64,000 nucleotides of DNA from Gardnerella vaginalis 1500E (GTDB taxonomy: Bacteria > Actinomycetota > Actinomycetes > Actinomycetales > Bifidobacteriaceae), in assembly GCF_000263595.1 (NCBI RefSeq), contig NZ_ADES01000020.1:1-64000 (forward strand). Direction: 5' to 3'. The position numbers and the translations under genes were made by a program. Below, one piece after another: positions 43,648 to 52,900 of this stretch. Position 1 is the stretch's first letter. Every line of letters begins with the position of its first letter. The notes beneath the pieces are model-generated. The model saw only the letters and a program-made list of their open reading frames with translations. It had not been told where the DNA came from and ran no database searches.

Positions 43648-43679
43648 GCTCGTGCCAACTCTTATGAGCTAGCACGAGC
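43648..43679 (-). other. Stem-loop between grpE and dnaJ
   Basis: An 8-bp perfect stem GCTCGTGC/GCACGAGC encloses a 16-base loop in the 125-bp grpE-dnaJ gap. There is no T run on the minus strand, so it is more likely a processing or stability element than a terminator. Confidence 0.5.
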
Positions 43680-43713
43680 AAGTTACGCAATAAAGTTACG
43701 ACTAAGAGTTTCG

Positions 43714-44427
43714 TTAGGAATTACTTGGTGAAGAAACGACCACACGAGCAGCGCGAATAACACGCTCTCCTATGCGATACCCTGCCTCAACCACAGCGTC
43801 CACAGTTTCTTTTGTAGCGTCTGGATCAGGACGATGTAAAACAGCATCGTGCTTTGTCGGGTCAAAGTCTTCGCCTTTTTCGCCGAACTTTTCTACGCCA
43901 AACTTCGCAAAAGCCTTATCAATCTTGGTTGCAACAGCCTTGAACGAATCATCCATTTCGCTGTGCTCGCGAATACGGTCAATATCATCCAAAGCTGGAA
44001 GCAATGCTGTTAGCACGTCGATAATTCCATGCTGTCTGAAACGATCCTGTTCTTTCGCAGAACGATTGCGGAAATTAATAAACTCTGCTCGCTCGCGTTG
44101 CAACGCTTCTAAGTATTCAGCAGCCTCTTTTTTGGCTTTACCTAAAGGCGTTAAACTGCTGTCGTCTGCATCTTTATTATCTTTCGATTCAGAAGATTCA
44201 GAAGATTCAGAAGAATTTGCGATATTTGCAGAATCCGCAGAATCTGCAGAATCCGCAGAAACATTAGCATCAGACTGAGCGTCATCCGTTTCTGCACGAT
44301 TCACGTTTTCAGCATCTTGATCTGAAGACTGTGCAGAAGTCTTCGCAGAATCTTCTGCAGGTTTCACATCCAGCGAGTCAGAATCTTCCATTCCTTGCAA
44401 ATATTCGTTGGTGTTAAAGTCGGACAT
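43714..44427 (-). CDS. grpE: GrpE nucleotide exchange factor
   Basis: GrpE releases ADP from DnaK. The 237-residue protein has a long acidic, low-complexity N-terminus of about 90 residues with SAD and SES repeats. The dimerising helix follows (EYLEALQRERAEFINFRNRS), then the beta-domain with EKFGEKGEDFDPTKHDAVLH and GYRIGERVIRAARVVVS. Its ATG overlaps the dnaK stop codon as TAATG, showing tight translational coupling. The repeats are encoded by 9-bp tandem units around 44187-44260, so length may vary between strains without breaking the frame. Confidence 0.94.
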   Translation of the reverse strand: MSDFNTNEYLQGMEDSDSLDVKPAEDSAKTSAQSSDQDAENVNRAETDDAQSDANVSADSADSADSANIANSSESSESSESKDNKDADDSSLTPLGKAKKEAAEYLEALQRERAEFINFRNRSAKEQDRFRQHGIIDVLTALLPALDDIDRIREHSEMDDSFKAVATKIDKAFAKFGVEKFGEKGEDFDPTKHDAVLHRPDPDATKETVDAVVEAGYRIGERVIRAARVVVSSPSNS

Positions 44428-46334
44428 TACTTGTTGTCCTTATCGTCCTTGTCGTCGTCCACCACTTCGGCGTCAACCACGTCATCATCCTTAGAGGCAG
44501 ATTCAGCACCAGCATTTGCACCAGCATTTGCACCAGCCTGAGCACCAGCAGCAGGACCAGCTTGAGCACCAGCAGCGCCCTGCTGAGCGTAAAGCTGCTG
44601 ACCAATCTTCTGAGCAGAAGTCATCAACTCGCTCTGAGCAGACTTAATCTTCTCAACGTCATCACCCTTCAAAGCTTCCTTCAAAGCGTTAACCTTTTCG
44701 GTAACTTCCTTGGAGATTTCGTCGGAAAGCTTGTCTTTATTATCGTTTACAAGCTTTTCAGTTTGGTAGGCAAAAGCTTCTGCCTGGTTGCGAACTTCAG
44801 CTTCTTCCTTACGCTTCTTATCTTCAGCTTCGTGAGCTTCAGCTTCCTTAACCATGCGATCGATTTCGTCCTTTGGAAGGCCAGAACCACCGGTAATAGT
44901 CATGGACTGCTCCTTGCCAGTGCCCTTATCCTTAGCGGAAACGTGCACAATGCCGTTAGCGTCAATATCGAAAGTAACTTCAATCTGAGGAACGCCACGA
45001 GGAGCTGGAGCAATACCAGTCAACTCAAAAGTGCCAAGAGGCTTGTTATCGCGAGCAAACTCACGTTCACCCTGGTAAACCTGAATCAACACGGATGGCT
45101 GATTATCTTCTGCAGTGGAGAATACTTCCGAGCGCTTCGTAGGAATAGCAGTGTTGCGATCGATAAGCTTTGTCATAATTCCACCCTTGGTTTCAATACC
45201 CAAGGAAAGTGGAGTTACATCAATAAGCAGAACGTCTTTGCGGTCTCCCTTAATAACGCCCGACTGCACGGCTGCACCAACAGCCACGACTTCATCTGGG
45301 TTCACGGACTGGTTAGCTTCCTTACCGCCGGTAAGTTCCTTCACCAAATCCTTCACAGCTGGCATACGAGTAGAGCCACCAACAAGAACCACGTGATCAA
45401 TCTGGCTTACGGAAATTCCAGCGTCAGAAAGCACGTTGTTAAATGGCGTACGGCAGCGACCGAGCAAGTCGGAAGTCATTTCCTCAAAGTGAGCGCGAGT
45501 CAAAGTCTCATCCAAATGCACTGGAGTGCCGTCAGGAGTCATTGCCAAGTACTGCATAGAAATTGAAGTGGAAGTAGAAGAGCTAAGCTCCTTCTTCGCC
45601 TGCTCAGCAGCTTCCTTCAAACGCTGCAAAGCAATCTTATCCTTGCTCAAATCAACGCCATACTTGTTCTTAACTTCGCCAACAAGCCAGTCGATAATCT
45701 TCTGATCCCAATCGTCGCCACCCAAGTGGTTATCACCATTAGTAGCCTGAACCTGAATTGTGGAGAATCCGTCGTCATCCTTACCAATTTCAAGCAAGGA
45801 CACATCGAAAGTACCACCACCCAAGTCGAATACCAAAATGCGCTCGTCTTCCTTGCCCTTTTCGAGGCCGTAAGCCAAAGCTGCAGCAGTTGGCTCGTTA
45901 ATAATACGAAGCACGTTCAAGCCTGCAATCTTACCTGCGTCCTTAGTTGCCTGACGCTGAGCGTCGTTGAAGTATGCTGGGCAGGTAATAACGGCGTCGG
46001 TTACTGGCTCGCCCAAGTAAGCTTCAGCATCGCGCTTCAACTTCATCAAAACCTGTGCGGAAATCTCCTGTGGAGTCCACTTCTTACCGTCGATTTCAAC
46101 AGTCCAATCAGTGCCCATGTGGCGCTTTACGGAGCTAATTGTACGATCAACGTTTGTTACAGCCTGACGCTTAGCGACTTCGCCAACCAGAATTTCGCCG
46201 GACTTGCTAAATGCCACAACAGATGGTGTGGTGCGAGCGCCTTCAGCGTTCACAATAACGGTTGGGCTGCCGCCTTCAAGAGTAGCGATGCAAGAATTAG
46301 TTGTACCCAAATCAATACCTACTGCACGTCCCAT
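44427..46334 (-). CDS. dnaK: Chaperone DnaK (Hsp70)
   Basis: A 635-residue Hsp70. The nucleotide-binding domain begins [16 protein letters not shown] and includes [19 protein letters not shown] and [17 protein letters not shown]. The linker and substrate-binding domain ([19 protein letters not shown]) and a helical lid follow. The tail is rich in Ala/Gly/Gln and ends in acidic Asp/Lys repeats. It is the first gene of dnaK-grpE-dnaJ-hspR, preceded by a promoter and a HAIR operator about 135 bp upstream. Confidence 0.98.
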   Translation of the reverse strand: MGRAVGIDLGTTNSCIATLEGGSPTVIVNAEGARTTPSVVAFSKSGEILVGEVAKRQAVTNVDRTISSVKRHMGTDWTVEIDGKKWTPQEISAQVLMKLKRDAEAYLGEPVTDAVITCPAYFNDAQRQATKDAGKIAGLNVLRIINEPTAAALAYGLEKGKEDERILVFDLGGGTFDVSLLEIGKDDDGFSTIQVQATNGDNHLGGDDWDQKIIDWLVGEVKNKYGVDLSKDKIALQRLKEAAEQAKKELSSSTSTSISMQYLAMTPDGTPVHLDETLTRAHFEEMTSDLLGRCRTPFNNVLSDAGISVSQIDHVVLVGGSTRMPAVKDLVKELTGGKEANQSVNPDEVVAVGAAVQSGVIKGDRKDVLLIDVTPLSLGIETKGGIMTKLIDRNTAIPTKRSEVFSTAEDNQPSVLIQVYQGEREFARDNKPLGTFELTGIAPAPRGVPQIEVTFDIDANGIVHVSAKDKGTGKEQSMTITGGSGLPKDEIDRMVKEAEAHEAEDKKRKEEAEVRNQAEAFAYQTEKLVNDNKDKLSDEISKEVTEKVNALKEALKGDDVEKIKSAQSELMTSAQKIGQQLYAQQGAAGAQAGPAAGAQAGANAGANAGAESASKDDDVVDAEVVDDDKDDKDNK

Positions 46335-46469
46335 AATTTCTCCTTAACTAGGTATTGCACGTTTTGTGCAATTACGTTTTCCTTTAAGTTTTGTAGTTAC
46401 GTGAGCTGAGCTTTATTTAGATTCCTTATTGGAAACTAGGTAAATCACCAGCTTTTTTACTTTCCAAAA

Positions 46470-46503
46470 CTTGAGCCTACTACACTCAACTTGTAAAAGT
46501 CAA
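46470..46503 (-). promoter_or_regulatory. HAIR operator and promoter of the dnaK operon
   Basis: CTTGAG-N9-CTCAAC (46470-46490) matches the HspR binding element (CTTGAGT-N7-ACTCAAG) except for the last bases. It overlaps a minus-strand promoter, TTGACT (46498-46503) and TAGGCT (46474-46479), 18 nt apart. HspR bound here should block RNA polymerase. A further half-site ACTCAAG lies at 46544-46550. Confidence 0.75.
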
Positions 46504-46591
46504 CTTTTATTCCCAAAAATTACAAAAAACTTTATACAACCAGACTCAAGTTTTGAATAAAAGCATAGTTTAAGGATAAATTACGCAAGTT

Positions 46592-47323
46592 TCACGCGCT
46601 GAACTTAAAATGCCGCAAAGAGTTATCTAATGCGTTATAGCGCGCTAAAACGCCAATAAGAGGCGTACCGATACCTGTTATGAGTTTGATTACTTCAGTT
46701 GCCATCATTGCGCCAACAATAGCCGCAGTTGCTCCCAATACCGCCGATTTCGGCAGCTTTTCTTCCGGAGGTGGGCAAGGGTACAAGTCTCGCAAGCACG
46801 GCCCCTCACCAGGCATAAAAACGCTTACTTGACCTTCATAATAAAGCACCGAACCATAAACTTCCGGCGTTCCTGCGTTCCACGCGGCATCCGCGATCAA
46901 AAAGCGCGTAGCAAAATTATCACAACCATCAATTATTAAGTCATGATTTTCTACAAGTTGCTTCGCGTTATCTTCATTAAACCTAGGTATAAGGTTGATT
47001 TTTAGCCCGGGAGATAATGCTTGCAGACGTTTAGCCGCAAGTTGCGCTTTAGATTTGCCACACTGATCAACAGTGTACAAAGTCTGCCTTTGCAAGTTAG
47101 AAAGCTCAACAACGTCATCATCGCAAATCGTGATTTCTCCAACTCCTGCAGCGGCAAGCGAAAGCAGGCATGGAGAACCAAGTCCACCAGCACCAACCAT
47201 GCAGATTTTTGCATTTCGAAGTAACTGTTGATGCGCGTGCGTAAAGCCAGGCAGGAGCAAGTGGCGGCAAGTGCGTTCCGCCTCAAGCTCCTGCAGGCTG
47301 TCGTAAATTTTATTAATCGTCAT
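46592..47323 (-). CDS. thiF: ThiF/MoeB-type sulfur-carrier adenylyltransferase
   Basis: An E1-like enzyme of 243 residues, expected to adenylate the C-terminal Gly of ThiS. The ATP-binding motif is ICMVGAGGLGSPCL, with the Arg/Gln-containing SNLQRQTLY and the DLIIDGCDNFATRF stretch. The two CxxC pairs that bind zinc in E. coli ThiF and MoeB are not visible, and the position of ThiF Cys184 seems to lack Cys (KSAVLGATAAIVGA). It is the last gene of thiO-thiS-thiG-thiF. The family cannot be separated from MoeB by motif, but the context supports ThiF. Confidence 0.88.
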   Translation of the reverse strand: MTINKIYDSLQELEAERTCRHLLLPGFTHAHQQLLRNAKICMVGAGGLGSPCLLSLAAAGVGEITICDDDVVELSNLQRQTLYTVDQCGKSKAQLAAKRLQALSPGLKINLIPRFNEDNAKQLVENHDLIIDGCDNFATRFLIADAAWNAGTPEVYGSVLYYEGQVSVFMPGEGPCLRDLYPCPPPEEKLPKSAVLGATAAIVGAMMATEVIKLITGIGTPLIGVLARYNALDNSLRHFKFSA

Positions 47324-47359
47324 GCTTAAATAATTATGCCGAAATTCATACTACGAAAT

Positions 47360-48205
<846 letters not shown>

Positions 48206-48222
48206 TTAATATTTTGTAAGCG

Positions 48223-48429
48223 TCAGCCGCCTTGAACTGCGCTGAGAATCTCAATTTGATCCCCATTGCAAATCACAGTAGACGCCCACTGATTACGCTT
48301 AAGCACATCGTCGCCAATTGCAACAGCTATGCCAGAGCCAGCATCAGAACCGTAACGTTGAGCAATAAGCTCAGCAACAGTTAACCCATCTTGAACTTCA
48401 ATAGTTTCACCATTGACGACGATTTGCAT
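48223..48429 (-). CDS. thiS: Sulfur carrier protein ThiS
   Basis: A 68-residue ubiquitin-fold protein that begins MQIVVNGETIEVQDGLTVAE and ends in the required Gly-Gly (LSAVQGG). The C-terminal Gly becomes the thiocarboxylate sulfur donor for ThiG after adenylation by ThiF. It lies 69 bp downstream of thiO. Confidence 0.94.
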   Translation of the reverse strand: MQIVVNGETIEVQDGLTVAELIAQRYGSDAGSGIAVAIGDDVLKRNQWASTVICNGDQIEILSAVQGG

Positions 48430-48498
48430 AATTCAACCTTTATTAACGTCTATTAAAACTTGCGTAATTAGAACGAGTGTCACTAGAAACTTAAGTTA

Positions 48499-49569
48499 CT
48501 AGAAACGAGCAGGATCGCAGCTTTCCAAGAATCCCTTTTCCTTCTCAGTCAACTCTTGCTCAAGCACAAGCTTTGTAGTCAAAGAAGAACCCAAAGCGGT
48601 GAGCAAAATTCCATGACGGAAGTAGCCGGTGGAAATCGTTGTGTGAGTCTTAGGATCAATACCAATGAATGGCAAATCGTCTGGAGTGCCAGGGCGACCG
48701 CCAGCAGTAACCTCAGTAATCGAGCATTCCTGAATGCCAGGAAGCACACTTGCAGCATCGCGAAGCAAGTCGAGAACGCCACCAACCTTTGGAATATCGC
48801 GGTCGTCTTCGCGAGATGTAGCGCCGAGCACAAGCTCACCAGTTTCCTTAGCGCGAGGCACCAAATACACTGGGCGATCGTGCACAAATCCACGAACCAC
48901 GGAGCTCAAAATTGGACGCAAAGGCTCTGGAATAGTCATACGAATCATATCGCCCCACACAGCGCGAAGCTTAAGCTGCGGAAGCATGTCCTTAGCTCCC
49001 AAGCCAGATGCCAAAACTGTGTCTGGACCCAAATCGTCTGGAGTGCTTGCGCGACGCTCAATAACAACACCGCGCTTTTCGAGTGCATCAATCATTGCTG
49101 CAGTGAAAAGACGAGGGTTGATTTGATGATCGTCCGGCACGCTTACAGCGCCAGCAATAGTTGGCGAAAGAGCAGGTTCAATTTCACGAAGCTTACTCAC
49201 AGAAATATGCTCAGCTCTACGTCCGTAACGGTGCTGCAAGTTTAGCAACTCGTTTACGTGCTCGTTATCTGCAGCGTCGCCGCCGATTACGTAAGAGCCG
49301 CACTCTAAATAACCGGTTGGCTTATCAGTATACTTTGCAACCGAATCAACCAATTCCTTATACATGGTTGCGGACTCAAACATAAGTGGATACAACGCTT
49401 CTTGCTGATATTGCATTTCTGCGGTAGGAGCTAACATGCCGGCAGCATGGTGAGAAGCGCCAGAGACTGGATCCGGATCAATTATGCTAACTTTTACGCC
49501 GGCTTCCGTAAGTCTCCACGCTGTTGCTAAACCAATAATACCTGCACCAATAATACGAATATTTCGCAT
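48499..49569 (-). CDS. thiO: Glycine oxidase ThiO
   Basis: An FAD-dependent D-amino-acid-oxidase-type enzyme of 356 residues that oxidises glycine to the imine used by ThiG. The dinucleotide-binding motif is IIGAGIIGLATAWRLTEAG, followed by GASHHAAGMLAP. A second signature lies near the C-terminus (TEVTAGGRPGTPDDLPFIG). No thiH is seen, so the cell appears to use the oxygen-dependent route. The start is directly after the TPP riboswitch, with AAGGAG about 7 nt upstream. Confidence 0.92.
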   Translation of the reverse strand: MRNIRIIGAGIIGLATAWRLTEAGVKVSIIDPDPVSGASHHAAGMLAPTAEMQYQQEALYPLMFESATMYKELVDSVAKYTDKPTGYLECGSYVIGGDAADNEHVNELLNLQHRYGRRAEHISVSKLREIEPALSPTIAGAVSVPDDHQINPRLFTAAMIDALEKRGVVIERRASTPDDLGPDTVLASGLGAKDMLPQLKLRAVWGDMIRMTIPEPLRPILSSVVRGFVHDRPVYLVPRAKETGELVLGATSREDDRDIPKVGGVLDLLRDAASVLPGIQECSITEVTAGGRPGTPDDLPFIGIDPKTHTTISTGYFRHGILLTALGSSLTTKLVLEQELTEKEKGFLESCDPARF

Positions 49570-49577
49570 ATATACTC

Positions 49578-49664
49578 CTTCCCTACGGCGGCATTACCCG
49601 CATCAGGTTTACGGTCGGCTTTCGCCCTCTCAGCCTGTATAGAACAAGCTCCCGCGTTTCGTAG
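49578..49664 (-). promoter_or_regulatory. TPP (THI-box) riboswitch
   Basis: On the minus strand the element reads GCGGGAGCTTG.. then CAGGCTGAGAGGG, ACCTGATGCGGGTAATGCCG and CGTAGGGA. These are the conserved thiamine pyrophosphate aptamer segments, including the CTGAGA and ACCTGAT cores. The 3' end runs into the AAGGAG ribosome binding site of thiO with no room for a terminator, so ligand binding should block translation initiation. Confidence 0.95.
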
Positions 49665-49850
49665 CTTTGACCTTCAAAACTGCGATTGTAAAGCACTGCA
49701 ATATTGCCAACTTTAGCGATATTACAAACGCTACAGATAGACGTGACGAAATTATGTGATTTTCGTCACACTACCGTGTAGCATTTTAGCACTTTTACAA
49801 AAAATCTGTTAATTTAGCCGGCATGTCAAGCGGTAAAACTAAGCAATTTT

Positions 49851-49990
49851 CGTTACCAGTGCAGATTGCGCACTGCGCGCGTAACGGATAAACACACTTT
49901 TTTGTTACTCACGCAGTTGGCGTTCTGCATTAGTAACGTATAATGTCGTTTTTTCGTTACTCACGCAGTTTGCGTACTGCGTGAGTAACG
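49851..49990. repeat. Three 36-bp palindromic repeats, 52-bp period
   Basis: Units at 49851-49886, 49903-49938 and 49955-49990 start exactly 52 bp apart. The last is a perfect palindrome with 14-bp arms, CGTTACTCACGCAG and its complement, around TTTGCGTA. Each is preceded by a T-run on the plus strand. The same family occurs at 25046-25133 with the same period. They fill the gap between the TPP riboswitch and the surface-protein stop codon. A further hairpin GTGACGAAA/TTTCGTCAC lies at 49743-49769. Confidence 0.9.
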
Positions 49991-49997
49991 CTAGAGC

Positions 49998-52900
49998 CTA
50001 CTCGTTAGAATGCTTGCGACGGCGAGAAGCCACGCCTGCAGCACCAAGACCTGCGAAGATTGCGGCAAATCCTGCAAACAAGCCAGTTGCAGCACCAGTC
50101 TTAGCAAGACTATGACCAGATGCTCCACTCAAACTATTAAGCAGCGCAGCCCTAGCAGCCTTAAGCTTACTCAAAGCCACATCAACTTGAGCCTGAGTTG
50201 CGTTAGGATCTGCAAGCACTCTGTTAGCCTCAGCCAAAGCCTGCACAGCATTAGCATTAGTTTCCACAGCATTGTTAACTTCGATTTGCAAAGCGGACTT
50301 ATCTACCAAAGCACTCTGAGAATCACTAGTCTCAAAACCAGCAGCAGAACCGGAACCAACACCAGAGCCACTTCCGTTCCCGCCGCGACCGAATGGATTA
50401 TTAATCTTATTCTTAGCTGCAGCGAGCCTCTTCAAAGCCTCATCAACCTGAGCTTGAGTTGCGTTAGGATCTGCAAGTACTCGCTTAGCTTCAGCCAAAG
50501 CTTTCTCATACTCGGAAATATCATCCCTACTACCAATTATAAAGTAAGGCGACTTACGGAAATCATCATCACCGGCAGCCTCATCCTGAAGCTTAGACTT
50601 ATCGGTCTTGTTAGAATCAGTAATCTTCTTCTTAGCATCCTGAAGTCTCTTCAAAGCAGCGTCAACAGTCGACTGGCTAGCAGAGGAGTCATTTAGCACA
50701 GAATTGGCTTCATTTAAAGCATTCGTGTAATTTTCGAGATCTTTCTTCGCATCCTCGTCTGCAGGAGTTGCGTTAGCCTTAGCTTCAGCATTCTTATACT
50801 CCGCAGATTCATTGAACTTTGGAATTATTATATTTCCGTCAGAATCCTTACCTTCTACTTCGTTTCGAAGCTTAGATTTATCTGTACTAAACTGTCCGAT
50901 AGCTTTCTTAGCATCCTGCAAAGCCTTCAAAGCATCATCAACCTGCTTTTGCGTGGCGCTTGCATCATTTAGAACCGTATTTGCATCTGCCAGAGCCTTT
51001 GTATACGCAGCAGCAGCACTAGAGCCAGCAGCATTATTAAACTCTGGAGTATCTTCGAACTTCGGAGTAATTACTTTGCCGTCTTTATCTTTACCTTCAA
51101 CCTCATTTTGCAATGAAGATTTATCAGTGTTGAACTGCGCATCGTTTTCAATGTCGGTTTTTGCTTTCTTCAATGCTTTAAGAGCCTCGTCAACTTCTTG
51201 CTGAGTTGGATGTTTGCTAAGCGTTTGATTTTCAGCATTCTTTACAAGCTCACGCGCGCTCTTTAATGCCGCGTTATAAGCATCAAGCTTATCTTTTGCA
51301 TCCTTGTAAGCAATAGAATCTGGACTGTCTTTAAGCTTTTCAAGAAGATACTTAGCATTCTTAACTGAAACTTTATTCTCAAACGAATCAGCAGCAGGCT
51401 CACCAGTTGCGCCTTCTTCCTGAGATTTCTCAGTTTCAGCCTTAAGATCTGCAGAATTGGTCTTATACGCATCAAGCCCTGTTCGAGCCGCTTCAAGTTC
51501 AGCAAGAGCAGCATTTACCTGCGCTTGTGTTGGCTTTTCACCCGCAGGAGTGGCGCTATCCTTACTCTTTGCAAGCAATTCATTGGCTTTAGCGAGCGCA
51601 GAATCGTACGCTTTCTTTGCTTGTGCAGCTGCGTTATTTCTATTAGCATCAGGAATAAGATTTCCAGATGCGTCTGCCTTCATAAATTGCGGGTTAGAAG
51701 CATTTCTATACGCGTCAGAAGTTACAGTTCCCTCAACGGCTTCAGCAGTACCAGTCTTAGGAGAACCGTTCTTGCCAACACTTTCCTGTAACTTAGCAAA
51801 ATCAGTGTTGTATGCGTCCAAAGCTTTACGCGCTTCATCAAGCTTCTTGAGCGCAGCATCTACCTCAACTTGAGTTGCGTCTTGCTTTGCAAGTACATCC
51901 TTAGCAGAGTTAAGAGCCTGATCGTACGCTGTTTTAGCAGCAGAAGCTTGCGTGTTCTTTGCTCCATCTGCATCGCCGCTATTGTTCTTAAATACAGGGC
52001 TATCCGTGTTCTTATATTGAGGTAGCTGCTTTGTGTCAGCATCAGCATCCACCGACTTACGTAAATCATCCTTCTTGGTAGCGTAAGCAGAAAGTGCAGC
52101 GCGAGCTGCGTCTAAGCGCTTAAGAGCTGAGTCAACATCTGTCTGCAAAGCCTTGTTTTCAGGATGCTTTTGCACACCATTGAGGAATGTTGCAGAGCTT
52201 GGAACGCCTTCACCATCTAGCTTGGTTATCTCTGTACCTTGTGCATTTGTGTCTTTATCAACCTTGTTTTCCAAGACTTTCTTTGCAGCAGCAAGCGCGG
52301 AAGCATACTCATCAACAATCTTCTTAGCTGCATCTGCTTTAGTTTTTTCTTCCGCTGTAAGCGATGTATCGCTTGCCTTATCCGCCAGCGCTTGCGCATT
52401 CTTATATGCAGTTGTGTTTTTCGTTACATCATCTTGATCTGCAGAAGTTTGCAAAGCAGACGGTTTAGTTGCATAGGTTACAATAGCACCGCGGGCTTTA
52501 TCGAGTTTAGCTTTTGCCGCATCTATTTCCTGCTGCGAATACGTAGAAGTTCCAGCTTTAGCGTCATCAATCTTTTGCTTAATAGTTTTAGCTTCTGTAT
52601 ACGCCTCGTTATACGCAACAAAGTCCCTACCAGCCTGCGTCTTTTTAGCAGCATCAGCTCCGTTTTGGCTTTCCTCATACGCATTAAAGTATGCAGGAAG
52701 CTTATTTCCACTGAAATTATTTGCAAGGACCTGAATTAAGTCATAGCTATTCGTTTTAAGCTTATGCAAATTCTCTTCGGCTGTTTTAAGATTGTTTAGC
52801 GCCTCGTCTACCTGCGCTTGCGTTGCCTTAGGATTATTAATAACTTCCTTTGCTTTTGCCAAAGCGTCATCGTATTTAGATGCGTACTGCTTAGCTTCTT

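Noticed and set aside
44562..45566. 334-codon plus-strand ORF opposite dnaK
   Set aside because: Long antisense frames opposite dnaK are a common by-product of its codon use; no ribosome binding site or family resemblance is seen.
49743..49769. GTGACGAAA/TTTCGTCAC hairpin as a terminator
   Set aside because: There is no T-run on either side in the relevant direction; it may be an operator or chance palindrome.
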